From positions 1-55,252 of the forward strand of contig JACWEQ010000006.1 in NCBI GenBank assembly GCA_014653365.1: a stretch of 55,252 bases of DNA, in the 5' to 3' direction. Origin of the DNA: Pelagibacterales bacterium SAG-MED49. GTDB lineage: Bacteria; Pseudomonadota; Alphaproteobacteria; Pelagibacterales; Pelagibacteraceae. Both the position numbers and the translations under genes were made by a program. Shown here in pieces: positions 1-8,959 of this stretch (position 1 is the stretch's first letter; each line of letters starts with the position of its first letter). The notes under the pieces were generated by a model, which saw nothing but the letters and a program-made list of their open reading frames with translations, was not told where the DNA came from and ran no database searches.

Positions 1-49
1 ATCCGGATGACGCATATGCTCTTAATTATTTAGCATACTCTTGGTTGGA
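1..49. repeat. 49-bp inverted copy of 7591-7639 at the window edge
   Basis: Bases 1-49 equal the reverse complement of 7591-7639 without a mismatch; the match stops at base 50. The internal copy encodes part of a TPR motif in the TPR protein gene. At the edge it leads straight into ychF sequence, and the TPR frame happens to read through into the ychF frame. The simplest explanation is a chimeric or assembly-graph junction rather than a genomic repeat. Confidence 0.9.
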
Positions 50-626
50 TTGTGTCAATAATGACAAAGATATATCAGTTTTAAAATCTCAATTTGACAA
101 CAAGCTACTTAATCAAAGTGGTTTATTATCAATTAAGCCAAAAATATTTGTTTGCAATGTAGATGAACAAAGTGTTCAGGAGGGAAACCAGTATACTCAA
201 AAATTTATAGAAAAATTTGGTGAAGAAAATACTTTAATTGTATCTGCTGATATAGAAAATCAAATTAATGAGCTAGAGTCGAATGAGAGAAAAAATTATA
301 TGGAAATGATTGGTTTAAAAGAAACTGGATTAAACCTATTAATTCAAAAAGGATACAAAATCTTAGAACTAGATACATATTTTACGTCTGGACCAGAAGA
401 AACTAGAGCTTGGACTATTCAAAAAAACTGTACAGCTCCAAAAGCAGCTGGTGAAATACATACTGATTTTGAAAAAGGATTTATTAGAGCTGAGACAGTC
501 TCTTATAATGATTTTATTACAAATGATGGGTGGGTTAATTCAAAAACTAACGGTAAAATGAGACTAGAAGGTAAAGATTATATTGTAAAAGATGGAGATG
601 TTTTAAACTTCAGATTCAACACGTGA
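48..626 (+). CDS. ychF: YchF/OLA1-family P-loop ATPase, C-terminal part only
   Basis: This is the 3' end of the gene for the YchF family, TRAFAC-class P-loop NTPases that bind ribosomes and hydrolyse ATP, linked to stress and translation control. The visible 192 residues match the second half of the usual protein of about 360: the end of the helical region, the late G-domain segment (KPKIFVCNVDE), and the C-terminal TGS-like domain with TRAWTI, GEIHTDFEKGFIRAE and the ending VKDGDVLNFRFN. The Walker A motif is missing. The frame is open to the window edge, but bases 1-49 come from another gene, so the TTG at 45 is not a real start. The 3' end overlaps petC tail to tail by 24 bases. Confidence 0.9.
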   Translation, partial: DCVNNDKDISVLKSQFDNKLLNQSGLLSIKPKIFVCNVDEQSVQEGNQYTQKFIEKFGEENTLIVSADIENQINELESNERKNYMEMIGLKETGLNLLIQKGYKILELDTYFTSGPEETRAWTIQKNCTAPKAAGEIHTDFEKGFIRAETVSYNDFITNDGWVNSKTNGKMRLEGKDYIVKDGDVLNFRFNT

Positions 627-1382
627 CCATACTTTTTTCATACTAAAATATACCAAGATAGTTAAAATAATTAAATACACAATTGCTTTAAAACCCATTT
701 GATGTCTAGCTTCTAAATGAGGCTCAGCTGCCCACATTAAAAATGTAGTTACATCTTTTGACATTTGCTCAACAGTTGCTTTGGTACCATCTCCATATTC
801 AACTATATCTTCTGAAAGGGGAGCAGACATTCTAATTTTATTTCCATACATGTATTTATTGTAATGAACACCTTCGTCTAATGTCACTCCACTTGGTGCT
901 TCTTCATAACCCTGAAGCAATGAATAAATATAATCTACCCCACCACCTCTTGCTTTAACTAAAACTGACATGTCAGGTGGATATGCACCACCATTTGCAG
1001 CTTGCGCAGCTTTAACATTTTCATATGGCATTACAAATTTATCAGATAGCTTTGCTGGTCTTTCAAACATTTCGCCATCTGCATTAGGTCCATCGGTCAC
1101 TTCAAAAGATGCTGCAATTGCCTTAGTTTCTGCTTCTGAGAATTCTGGCCCACCCTTTTCTCCTAAATTTCTATAACTTAAATATTTCATCGAATGGCAG
1201 GCAGCACAGACTTCCGTATAAACCTGATAGCCTCTTTGAAGTGAACCCCTATCAAATTTACCAAAAAGTCCCTTAAAGCTCCAATCAGTTTTTAAATAAT
1301 CAATTTTTTCAGCTGAGTTTGATTGGGTAATTGTAAAAAAAAATAAGACTAGAATTGAAAATAATTTAATAAAATTCTTCAC
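603..1382 (-). CDS. petC: Cytochrome c1 of the cytochrome bc1 complex
   Basis: Cytochrome c1 carries electrons from the Rieske protein to soluble cytochrome c. The 259-residue protein starts with a Sec-type signal peptide (about 1-23) and has the haem c attachment motif CAACH at residues 59-63. A GNKIRMSAPL segment fits the usual Met ligand region. The C-terminal stretch AAEPHLEARHQMGFK followed by one hydrophobic helix is the typical membrane anchor. It is the last gene of petABC, with only one base between it and petB. Its end overlaps the convergent ychF gene. Confidence 0.96.
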   Translation of the reverse strand: MKNFIKLFSILVLFFFTITQSNSAEKIDYLKTDWSFKGLFGKFDRGSLQRGYQVYTEVCAACHSMKYLSYRNLGEKGGPEFSEAETKAIAASFEVTDGPNADGEMFERPAKLSDKFVMPYENVKAAQAANGGAYPPDMSVLVKARGGGVDYIYSLLQGYEEAPSGVTLDEGVHYNKYMYGNKIRMSAPLSEDIVEYGDGTKATVEQMSKDVTTFLMWAAEPHLEARHQMGFKAIVYLIILTILVYFSMKKVWSRVESEV

Positions 1383-1383
1383 T

Positions 1384-2646
1384 TTATTTATTTAGGCTTT
1401 CTTTGTTTTTAGCCATTGCTAAATTTGGAGAGCCTCCAAGAATAGGTTCAGTAATACTTAGGGGAACTGGTATAGTTTTTTCCTTAAACCCAAGTACAGG
1501 TAAAATAACTAGAAAGTGAAGGAAGTAATATGCTGTAGCTACTCTTGCTATTAGTAAATAAAGACCTTCGGCTGGCATTGCTCCTATGTATCCTAATATC
1601 AAAACATCGGCGACAAGTATCCAATAAAACTGTTTGTATAGCGGTCTAAATACTGCTGATCTTATTTTTGATGTATCTAACCATGGTAGGGCGGCTAATA
1701 TTAGGATTGCAGACAACATCGCAACTACACCAAGAAGTTTATCAGGCACCGATCTTAAAATTGCATAGAAAGGTAGTAAATACCATTCAGGAACAATATG
1801 AGCTGGAGTAACCATTGGATTAGCTTCTATATAGTTATCAGCGTGACCTAAAATATTTGGTGAATAAAAAACAAAAAATGCGAAGACAATCATAAACATT
1901 AGCAATGCAAAACCATCTTTAATAACAATGTATGGATGGAATGGCACAGTATCTTTTGACGGTTTTTTAATATCTATTCCAACTGGATTATTATTCCCAG
2001 GAACGTGTAATGCCCAAATATGAAGAACAACAAGGCCTAAAATTAAAAAGGGTATTAAGTAATGTAGTGTAAAAAATCTAGTTAGTGTTGGATTGTCTAC
2101 AGAATAACCACCCCATAACCAAGTTACAATACCCTCTCCCACTAATGGTATTGCGCTGAATAAATTAGTTATAACTGTTGCTCCCCAAAAACTCATTTGC
2201 CCCCAAGGTAATACATAACCCATAAATGCAGCTGCCATCATCAATAAGTAAATAATTATTCCAATAATCCAGATAATTTCTCTTGGAGATTTATAAGATC
2301 CATAAAATAAAGATCGAAAAATATGAATGTAAACTGCTAGAAAAAACATTGAAGCACCGTTTGCATGAATATATCTAATTAACCAACCATAGTTTACATC
2401 TCTCATGATATGTTCTACACTTTCAAAAGCCATATCTGCATGTGCGATGTAATGCATTGCAAGTGTTAAACCGGTTACTATTTGAGTTATTAAACAGAAA
2501 GTTAAAATTCCACCAAAAGTCCACCAATAATTTAAATTCTTAGGAGTTGGATAATCAGTTAGATGACTTGCCAGTGTAAGTAATGGTAGTCTATCGTTAA
2601 ACCATTTTCCAAATTTTGATGAAGGTACGTATTCGTGATCACTCAT
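1384..2646 (-). CDS. petB: Cytochrome b of the cytochrome bc1 complex
   Basis: Cytochrome b is the membrane core of quinol:cytochrome c reductase and binds two b haems and the Qo and Qi quinone sites. The 420-residue protein has about eight hydrophobic helices. The haem ligands are visible as His94/His108 (in [12 protein letters not shown] and VYIHIFR) and His195/His209, with the expected spacing of 14. The Qo-site motif PEWY is at about 286-289. The length is that of an undivided bacterial cytochrome b rather than a b6/subunit IV split. Five bases separate it from petA upstream. Confidence 0.98.
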   Translation of the reverse strand: MSDHEYVPSSKFGKWFNDRLPLLTLASHLTDYPTPKNLNYWWTFGGILTFCLITQIVTGLTLAMHYIAHADMAFESVEHIMRDVNYGWLIRYIHANGASMFFLAVYIHIFRSLFYGSYKSPREIIWIIGIIIYLLMMAAAFMGYVLPWGQMSFWGATVITNLFSAIPLVGEGIVTWLWGGYSVDNPTLTRFFTLHYLIPFLILGLVVLHIWALHVPGNNNPVGIDIKKPSKDTVPFHPYIVIKDGFALLMFMIVFAFFVFYSPNILGHADNYIEANPMVTPAHIVPEWYLLPFYAILRSVPDKLLGVVAMLSAILILAALPWLDTSKIRSAVFRPLYKQFYWILVADVLILGYIGAMPAEGLYLLIARVATAYYFLHFLVILPVLGFKEKTIPVPLSITEPILGGSPNLAMAKNKESLNK

Positions 2647-2651
2647 ATAAT

Positions 2652-3161
2652 TTAACCAATTTTGATTGTATTAGCGTTAACAAATTCATATTTAGGAACT
2701 TCCATATTTAAAGGTGCTGGACCTTTTCTAATTCTACCTGAGGTATCATAGTGCGAACCATGGCACGGACAAAACCAACCATCATAATCACCTTTATCAT
2801 TTAAAGGTACACATCCAAGGTGAGTACAAACTCCAAGCATCACTAGCCATTGTGGATCTTTTGCTCTATCCTCATCTTTTTCAGGATGTTTTAAATCTTC
2901 CATTTTAACAGATCTTGCTTCTGAAATTTCATCTTGGGTTCTTCTTCTTATAAAAACTGGTTTACCTCTCCAAAGTACTGTGATGGTGTTTCCAGGTTGA
3001 ACCGAACTTACATCAACTTCTGTGCTAGCTAATGCCTTAACTGAAGCATCAGGATTCATCTGATCAACAAGTGGCCAAACAACTGCGGCTACTCCTACAA
3101 CTCCCACAGCATATGAGGCAGTAAATAAAAAATCTCGTCTTTCTGGTTTTTTATCTGACAT
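2652..3161 (-). CDS. petA: Rieske iron-sulfur subunit of the bc1 complex
   Basis: The Rieske subunit moves electrons from quinol to cytochrome c1 through a [2Fe-2S] cluster. In the 169-residue protein an N-terminal RRDFLF segment before a hydrophobic helix looks like the twin-arginine type signal-anchor used by Rieske proteins. The cluster-binding boxes are CTHLGC (112-117) and CPCHGSH (131-137), giving two Cys and two His ligands plus the disulfide pair. It is the first gene of the petABC operon. The 92 bases upstream separate it from divergent trmL and probably hold both promoters, though I see no strong -35/-10 pair there. Confidence 0.97.
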   Translation of the reverse strand: MSDKKPERRDFLFTASYAVGVVGVAAVVWPLVDQMNPDASVKALASTEVDVSSVQPGNTITVLWRGKPVFIRRRTQDEISEARSVKMEDLKHPEKDEDRAKDPQWLVMLGVCTHLGCVPLNDKGDYDGWFCPCHGSHYDTSGRIRKGPAPLNMEVPKYEFVNANTIKIG

Positions 3162-3253
3162 CTATTTTAGTTGTTTATCTTGCCTAATATTGATTTAAAT
3201 AACTTATTATACGAATTCATATAATATAAAATAATATTTTTACTACTGATAGA

Positions 3254-3727
3254 ATGACACAGAATTCAACAATTCTAAGACCTATAATTGCACTGTATGA
3301 GCCTGATATTCCTCAAAATACAGCAGCAATAATTAGAACTTGCGCATGTTTGGGGGCAAAATTAGAAATAATTGAACCCTGTGGTTTTCTTTTAACAGAT
3401 AAACGCTTTAAAAGAGTGGTTATGGACTATATGGATCATAAACAAATTGAATTCTATCAAAGCTCGGATAAATTTTTTGAAGCTAAAAAGGATCAGAGAG
3501 TTATATTAATGACAACAAAGGGATCGATATCTTACACTAAGTTTAAGTTTAATTCAGAGGACACAATATTATTTGGGCGTGAAAGTGCTGGAGTGCCAGA
3601 AAGTATTCATCAATTAATAGAAAATAGATTAAAAATACCAATGAATAATAATGTTAGATCTCTTAATATTGCATCTTCAGTTGCGATTGTTTTAGCTGAA
3701 AGTTTAAGACAAACAGAAATAATATAA
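3254..3727 (+). CDS. trmL: tRNA (cytidine/uridine-34-2'-O)-methyltransferase TrmL
   Basis: This SPOUT-class enzyme methylates the ribose of the wobble nucleotide 34 in certain tRNA-Leu species using S-adenosylmethionine. The 157-residue length is typical of TrmL. The SpoU motifs are present: IPQNTAAIIRTCACLG near the N-terminus, LFGRESAGVP in the middle, and NNNVRSLNIASSVAIVL at the C-terminus, which form the trefoil-knot cofactor site. Its stop codon is directly followed by the hemF ATG, so the two are almost certainly co-transcribed. Confidence 0.92.
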   Translation: MTQNSTILRPIIALYEPDIPQNTAAIIRTCACLGAKLEIIEPCGFLLTDKRFKRVVMDYMDHKQIEFYQSSDKFFEAKKDQRVILMTTKGSISYTKFKFNSEDTILFGRESAGVPESIHQLIENRLKIPMNNNVRSLNIASSVAIVLAESLRQTEII

Positions 3728-4555
3728 ATGGATTTAAACATTAAAAAAGACCTGGCTAGCAATTGGTTTAAGCTACTCCAAAATGCAATCTGTGATGATA
3801 TTGTCAAATTAGAAAAAAATAAATTAAAATTTAAATCAACTACTTGGAAAAGAAATAAAGACAAAGATGAAGGTGGCGGTGAATACAGAATTATTAAAGA
3901 CGGAAAAATTTTTGAAAAAGTAGGTGTAAATTTTTCAAAAGTTCATGGAAAATTTCCAACACAATTTCAAAATAAAATTCCAGGAGCTAGTAAAGATCCT
4001 AGATTTTGGGCTTCAGGAATATCAGTAGTAATGCATATGAAAAATCCCCATATCCCAGCAATGCACTTCAATACCAGATATATTTGTACAACACAAAATT
4101 GGTTTGGAGGGGGGATGGATGTTACACCTTCAAGTAAAGATATAACTGAAAAGAAAAAATTCCACAAAACTTTAAAGTCAATGTGTGATCGACATAATAA
4201 AGATTATTACAAAAAATATAAAAAATGGTGTGATGAATATTTTTACCTACCTCATCGAAATGAAGCTAGAGGAATTGGTGGAATTTTTTTTGATTATAAA
4301 AAAGAAGATTTTGAAAAAGATTTTAAATTTGTAAGAGATGTGGGTGTTACATTTCAAATGATATTTAATGATACTATCAAAAGAAAAATTAAAAAAAAAT
4401 GGACTTTAAAGGATAAAGAGATGCAGTATATTAAAAGAGGTCGATATACAGAATTTAATTTGTTATATGATCGAGGTACAAAATTTGGGTTACAGACAGG
4501 TGGAAACGTAGAAGGAATATTAATGTCGTTACCTCCAATTGCAAAATGGAAATAA
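3728..4555 (+). CDS. hemF: Oxygen-dependent coproporphyrinogen III oxidase
   Basis: HemF converts coproporphyrinogen III to protoporphyrinogen IX using O2, a late step of haem synthesis. At 275 residues it is slightly shorter than many homologues. Family signatures are clear: HFNTRY, WFGGGMDVTP, the block HRNEARGIGGIFFDY, and the C-terminal YTEFNLLYDRGTKFGLQTGG followed by SLPP. The aerobic enzyme fits the haem-rich aerobic respiratory genes in this window (bc1, cox, haem O synthase). It abuts trmL and lies three bases before greA. Confidence 0.97.
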   Translation: MDLNIKKDLASNWFKLLQNAICDDIVKLEKNKLKFKSTTWKRNKDKDEGGGEYRIIKDGKIFEKVGVNFSKVHGKFPTQFQNKIPGASKDPRFWASGISVVMHMKNPHIPAMHFNTRYICTTQNWFGGGMDVTPSSKDITEKKKFHKTLKSMCDRHNKDYYKKYKKWCDEYFYLPHRNEARGIGGIFFDYKKEDFEKDFKFVRDVGVTFQMIFNDTIKRKIKKKWTLKDKEMQYIKRGRYTEFNLLYDRGTKFGLQTGGNVEGILMSLPPIAKWK

Positions 4556-4558
4556 AAA

Positions 4559-5035
4559 ATGGATAAAGAACCAATCACATTAAATGGTTTAAATAGATTA
4601 GAAGAAGAACTAGTTTTTTTAAAAGAGAAAAAAAGACCCGAAATAGTGGCTGCCATATCAGAAGCAAGATCACATGGGGATCTTAAAGAAAATGCAGAAT
4701 ATCATGCCGCCAAAGAGGAACAATCTCATAATGAAGGTAGAATAACAGAAATTAACGATATCATAGCAAGAGCAAATGTAATTGATGTTACAAAATTAAA
4801 TAATGATGGAAAAGTAATTTTTGGTTCCACTGTCTTTTTAGAAAATTTGGATAATGGAGAAAAAATTAGCTACAAAATAGTCGGAAAAGATGAGGCTGAT
4901 TTGAAACAAAAATTAATCTTCTTCCAGTCTCCAATAGGTAGAGGGCTAATAGGTAAAAACAAAAACGATTTAGTAGAAATTAAAACCCCAGCTGGAGTTA
5001 AAAATTTTGAAATTAAAGACGTAAAATATATCTAA
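4559..5035 (+). CDS. greA: Transcription elongation factor GreA
   Basis: GreA rescues backtracked RNA polymerase by stimulating transcript cleavage. The 158-residue length is standard. The N-terminal coiled-coil carries the family block around KKRPEIVAAISEARSHGDLKENAEYHAAKEEQ (about 24-55), which includes the acidic tip residues. The C-terminal FKBP-like half ends with SPIGRGLIGK and the NFEIKDVKYI tail. It overlaps the convergent cca gene by four bases (CTAA shared as two stop codons). Confidence 0.97.
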   Translation: MDKEPITLNGLNRLEEELVFLKEKKRPEIVAAISEARSHGDLKENAEYHAAKEEQSHNEGRITEINDIIARANVIDVTKLNNDGKVIFGSTVFLENLDNGEKISYKIVGKDEADLKQKLIFFQSPIGRGLIGKNKNDLVEIKTPAGVKNFEIKDVKYI

Positions 5036-6306
5036 CTTTTAGCAATTTTTTCGACTTGTTTATCAGAGATATTAAAATTATTGCCTACCCAAATTTCTTC
5101 AATCATTTTTATTTTACTGCCTAATGTTTTGCCCTTAGGAATATCATATTTATTCATAAGTAAATTGGCTCCCACTGGCATAGTTGGGATTACTTTATCT
5201 TGATAAGTTTCCATTAATTTAATCAGTTTTTTTTCTATTTTACTTGATGTAAATAACTTGAAATTAATAATATCACATACAGCCTGCTTACCATTAAAAT
5301 AAAAAATCTTATTAAGATTTTTTTCTGTAAAGTTTTTAATATTAACTTTTTCTTTATAAAAAAGATCAATTAATTTTAATCTTTTTTGGTCTTTTTTAGA
5401 CATGCTAAATTTATAAAAAAAGTAATCAGTATTGTCGGTTCCATCGATTATCATGAGTGATAATAAAAAAATAAAATCAATTTTTAATAAATTTTCATTT
5501 GCATACGGATTTAATTTTTTAAATCTTTCTAAATTTTTTAATTGAGGAAATATAATTTCTATAAGTTCCAAACTATCTTTGTCTTTAAAAAGTTTGATAA
5601 AGCCATTAGATTTTGTTAATTTTTTTAATTCATCTAATAATCTCTCGCTAGATAATTTAGATATTCCGCCAATATTTCTCTTAATTATTTTAATTACTTC
5701 AGGGTCATGATCATATTTTGAATAATTTAGAAAGAAACGAATGTATCTAAGTATTCTTAAATAATCCTCTTTAATTCTACTTTCAATATCACCTATAAAA
5801 TTAATTAAACCTTTCTCTAAATCTTTTTTACCATTATTGGGATCAAATAAATTTCCTTCTTCATCTGAATAAATAGAATTAATTGAAAAATCTCTTCTTG
5901 CAGCATCTTCTTTCCAGTCTATAGAAAACTCTACTTTTGCATGTCTACCATCTGTTTTAATATCTTTTCTTAATGAAGTAATTTCATATTTATATTTATC
6001 AATTATCGCTGTGACTGTTCCATGTTCAATGCCAGTTTCATAGAAATTAATATCTTTAGCTTTTAAAGCTTCACAAACTTCATTAGGTTTTAAATTTGTG
6101 GCTAAATCAATATCATCTACATTTTCTCGTTTTATAATCTTTCGGATACACCCACCCACATATCTAACCTCACTGCTTTCTGAATAGTTATTAATTGCAT
6201 TAAAAATTTTATTGGCAGGTGTCTGATTATTAATATCTTTTAGATTTTGACTTATATAATCAAGGTTTTTTGATCTAAAAAAAATTCTATCTAATAAGTT
6301 ATTCAT
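5032..6306 (-). CDS. cca: CCA tRNA nucleotidyltransferase / poly(A) polymerase family protein
   Basis: The enzyme adds or repairs the 3' CCA end of tRNAs. The class II nucleotidyltransferase head is visible: VRYVGGCIRK, then the metal-binding DDIDLATN, followed by SLRKDIKTDGRHA and RRDFSINSIY (nucleotide recognition) and the RNA-binding segment EDYLRILRYIRFF. I chose the ATG at 6304-6306 (424 residues). A longer frame exists, but its first 26 codons are tRNA-Gln read as protein. The chosen ATG lies three bases beyond the encoded CCA of that tRNA, with no ribosome binding site outside the tRNA. An exact substrate split between CCA-adding and poly(A) activity cannot be read from sequence alone. 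Confidence 0.92.
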   Translation of the reverse strand: MNNLLDRIFFRSKNLDYISQNLKDINNQTPANKIFNAINNYSESSEVRYVGGCIRKIIKRENVDDIDLATNLKPNEVCEALKAKDINFYETGIEHGTVTAIIDKYKYEITSLRKDIKTDGRHAKVEFSIDWKEDAARRDFSINSIYSDEEGNLFDPNNGKKDLEKGLINFIGDIESRIKEDYLRILRYIRFFLNYSKYDHDPEVIKIIKRNIGGISKLSSERLLDELKKLTKSNGFIKLFKDKDSLELIEIIFPQLKNLERFKKLNPYANENLLKIDFIFLLSLMIIDGTDNTDYFFYKFSMSKKDQKRLKLIDLFYKEKVNIKNFTEKNLNKIFYFNGKQAVCDIINFKLFTSSKIEKKLIKLMETYQDKVIPTMPVGANLLMNKYDIPKGKTLGSKIKMIEEIWVGNNFNISDKQVEKIAKS

Positions 6307-6309
6307 ATA

Positions 6310-6383
6310 TGGCTGGCCCACAAGGATTCGAACCTCGGATCTCTGTACCAAAAACAGATGTGATACCACTTCACCATGGGCCA
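6310..6383 (-). tRNA. tRNA-Gln, anticodon TTG, CCA encoded
   Basis: The minus strand folds as a full cloverleaf of 74 nt. The acceptor arms TGGCCCA and TGGGCCA pair over seven bases. The D-arm is GTGAAGTGGTATCAC. The anticodon stem TCTGT/ACAGA encloses the loop TTTTGGT, so the anticodon TTG reads CAA (Gln). The T-arm is CGAGG-TTCGAAT-CCTTG. The discriminator base is G, usual for tRNA-Gln, and the terminal CCA is encoded at 6310-6312. It sits between ispE and cca on the same strand. Confidence 0.97.
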
Positions 6384-6415
6384 ATATTTATTTCATATAT
6401 CACAAAAAAAAAAAA

Positions 6416-7262
6416 TTATATAGTTTTTGATGTATTGCACCAATAATTTTTATATTTCCTTTTAAATTGAACTTTTGCCATTTCACAATCTTTTTTTGAC
6501 TGGTAATACGCAATTATTACTGAGCCCGAACCCGTCATTCTTACAAATAATGGATTTTTTAAATTTTCTAAAAAAGATTTAATCTTTTTAAGTTTTGGAT
6601 ATCTAGAAAATGTGGCTCCTTCCAAGGCATTTTCTTGTCTCAACAAGTACTCAGCATTAAACATTGATTTTTTTGGATTATTAAATTTAGAATTTGTAAT
6701 TTTTTTTTACTCTTGAATAAATCTCTTTTGTAGAACAACCAAAATTTGGCTTAACCAGGAGTGTATGAAATATAGGGCACTTAGAAAACTTTTTAACCAT
6801 ATTATTAGATTTCAATATAACACTTGACTGATTGACTCCTAAAATTACATCAGAACCAATTAAACTTGAAATATTTTGAATTTGTTTTTGACTAATCTTT
6901 AAAATCTTTTTTTTAAGTAGAAAATTTAAGACACTCGATGCATTCATTGATCCTCCACCAAGTCCTGCTTCTTGTGGTATATTTTTTTTTATTCTAATCT
7001 GAAACTTTCTATCTTTTAATAATTTCTTTTCATCAAGAATCTTAAAAAGTTTTGTAACAGTATTATTGTTATCAATATTTTTTGCAAAATTTCCATAAAA
7101 AGAAATTTGATGGTTAGGTCTTTTAATTTTCTTAATAAAAATAAAATCACACAAACTAATGAACGAAACAATACTTTCAATTTTATGTAATAAATTTAAT
7201 TTACCTGTAACATTCAATGCTAAATTAATTTTAGCAAATGATTTAACTTCAATAAAGCTCAT
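6416..7262 (-). pseudogene. ispE: 4-diphosphocytidyl-2-C-methyl-D-erythritol kinase, split by a frameshift
   Basis: IspE phosphorylates CDP-methylerythritol in the MEP isoprenoid pathway. The first 191-codon frame (6687-7262) holds the GHMP-kinase start (SFAKINLALNV) and the ATP-binding loop PQEAGLGGGSMNAS. The second frame (6416-6664) continues with NPLFVRMTGSGSVIIAYY, the C-terminal GHMP motif. They meet at a run of nine A (coding strand; 6700-6708 on the plus strand). Removing one A joins them into a 281-residue protein of normal length. IspE is essential where the MEP pathway is the only isoprenoid route, and ispH and retinal genes are in this window. A sequencing indel, or slippage that restores the frame, is therefore more likely than true loss. 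Confidence 0.9.
6700..6708 (-). other. Homopolymer run (A9 on the coding strand) at the ispE frame break
   Basis: Nine T on the plus strand read as A9 in ispE, codons GTA AAA AAA AAT. As written, the frame reaches TAA four codons later. With eight A the frame runs on through ITNSKFNNPKKS into MFNAEYLL and the rest of IspE. Runs of this length are prone both to indel errors and to RNA polymerase slippage. Confidence 0.85.
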
Positions 7263-8948
7263 TTAGCTATTCTTAAGACCTTCTATGATTTTAATATTTA
7301 TATTTTTTCTTATATCTTCATCGGTATCATCAAAGCTTAAAACATTATTCCAAAAATACCTTGCTTGAATTTTTCGATTTAATTTCCATAATATATCTCC
7401 ATAATGATCGTTTACTACTGGGTCTTCTGGCATTAATTCTACTGCTCTTTTTAAATATTTCTCTGCCTCAACATAATTGTCTATTAAATAATAAGCCCAA
7501 CCTATTGAGTCTATAATGTAAGGATCTTCACTTTTAGTTGCGTATGCTTTTTCCAACATTTGAAAAGCTTCATCAATTTTATAATCACGCTCCAACCAAG
7601 AGTATGCTAAATAATTAAGAGCATATGCGTCATCCGGATTAATTTTCAATGAGTGCAACAGGTCCTCATCAGACTTTTCGTAATTACCTAATCTTTCATA
7701 GCTTCCACCACGTCTATAGAGTAAGTCTGACTTCATATCAGACTTATCACTTAGTGATGAAATAATCTGTGTGTAATAATCTATTGCTTTTTCATACTTT
7801 TTTGCATTCTTGTAAAAGTTTGCAATATCAAAAACCATTTTTAAATTTGGATTTTTAATTTTATTAAACTTTGCACTTAAATAGTCTATTCCCTCTTCAT
7901 AACCATCCTCTTTAATAATCATTTGAGCTTCCTTTTTAACTCTAAACCAATAATAAAATTCATCCTCTTTATTAAAGTTTTTCAAAACCTCTTTGACTTT
8001 AATATACTCTTTATTCATATAAAAATTTTCAGCTACAAGAGATAAATTAAATGTAAAATTTGGATTTAAATAATTAGACAAATTTAAATAAAAATTTGAA
8101 TTTTCAAAATCATCCTGAGATGAATAAAGATTTGAAACTAAAAACAAAAATTCACTAACTATATCATTATGGTTGTTGCATGAAAAAATTTTATTAAACT
8201 CTTTAAATTTTCCATTTTCAATCCAGCTTCTACTTTGAGATAATAATAATGTAGAATTAATATATTCAAGTTGTCCAGCAATCTCTTTTGCTTCTTCTAT
8301 TTTTATATTTTCTATTAAATAGTTAATATAAAAAAATATATATCTTGAATAATCTCCTTGTTGATTATTAATCAAGTTTACAAAAAAAGACCCAGTATTA
8401 CTTTTCTTTAGATAACATCTTTGAAACATTTGAGATATTAAAGATAAGTTTCCAAAATTTTGTTTATTAGATAAAATTTTCTTATTTTTAAAACTGTAAA
8501 CATATTGTTTTAATGTTTCAGAAATTATTAAATTAAATCTTCTTTGATTTTTAAATTTTAAGCTTTGAGTTAAATATTCTTCAGCTTTTTTAAAATCATT
8601 TTTTTTTAAACTATCGACTACTAAAAGGATATAAGCATTAAAAAAATCTGTGTTATCTTTATTGTTTCTATTTTTAATTACATTGATTGCTTGAGCCACT
8701 TTGTTTTCTAAAACTAAAGAATACACATATCTTTTTAAATATATATCATGTTTGTTTATTAGGACTTTAGAGGCATTAAAAAATTTTAGTGCATCTGTAT
8801 TGTCTTTATTTTCATATGCAATTATTCCCGAAAAATAATTTGTTAAATCTCTTGAATTAAAGTCATTAAAACTAGCACTTTTAGAATACACGGGTGTCTG
8901 ATAGAATATTATTAAGGCTAATAATATTTTAATTAGTTTATTAAACAT
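7263..8948 (-). CDS. Tetratricopeptide-repeat protein with signal peptide
   Basis: This 561-residue protein has an N-terminal signal peptide (about 1-22), so it is probably periplasmic or membrane-associated. A long helical middle follows. Clear TPR units lie in roughly 370-530, with the usual small/large residue pattern (for example NPDDAYALNYLAYSWLERD, DPYIIDSIGWAYYLIDN, DPVVNDHYGDILWKL). TPR proteins are binding scaffolds and no enzyme motif is visible. It abuts ispE, whose start follows its stop directly... in transcription order it is upstream of ispE. The segment at 7591-7639 is the internal copy of the inverted sequence at the window edge. Its specific partner is unknown. Confidence 0.85.
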   Translation of the reverse strand: MFNKLIKILLALIIFYQTPVYSKSASFNDFNSRDLTNYFSGIIAYENKDNTDALKFFNASKVLINKHDIYLKRYVYSLVLENKVAQAINVIKNRNNKDNTDFFNAYILLVVDSLKKNDFKKAEEYLTQSLKFKNQRRFNLIISETLKQYVYSFKNKKILSNKQNFGNLSLISQMFQRCYLKKSNTGSFFVNLINNQQGDYSRYIFFYINYLIENIKIEEAKEIAGQLEYINSTLLLSQSRSWIENGKFKEFNKIFSCNNHNDIVSEFLFLVSNLYSSQDDFENSNFYLNLSNYLNPNFTFNLSLVAENFYMNKEYIKVKEVLKNFNKEDEFYYWFRVKKEAQMIIKEDGYEEGIDYLSAKFNKIKNPNLKMVFDIANFYKNAKKYEKAIDYYTQIISSLSDKSDMKSDLLYRRGGSYERLGNYEKSDEDLLHSLKINPDDAYALNYLAYSWLERDYKIDEAFQMLEKAYATKSEDPYIIDSIGWAYYLIDNYVEAEKYLKRAVELMPEDPVVNDHYGDILWKLNRKIQARYFWNNVLSFDDTDEDIRKNINIKIIEGLKNS

Positions 8949-8959
8949 TTGATCATTCT

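Noticed and set aside
3162..3253. Sigma-70 promoters between petA and trmL
   Set aside because: Several TATAAT-like words occur, as expected in such AT-rich DNA, but none has a convincing -35 box at proper spacing.
6307..6384. Longer N-terminus of the CCA-adding enzyme (26 extra codons from a TTG)
   Set aside because: These codons are tRNA-Gln read as protein; the cloverleaf is complete, so the ATG at 6304-6306 is used.
6404..6415. T12 tract after ispE as an intrinsic terminator
   Set aside because: The only upstream stem is about six pairs with a wobble and lies eight bases away from the tract, too weak to call.
6416..6664. Independent 82-residue gene
   Set aside because: It carries the C-terminal GHMP motif of IspE and joins the upstream frame when one A is removed.
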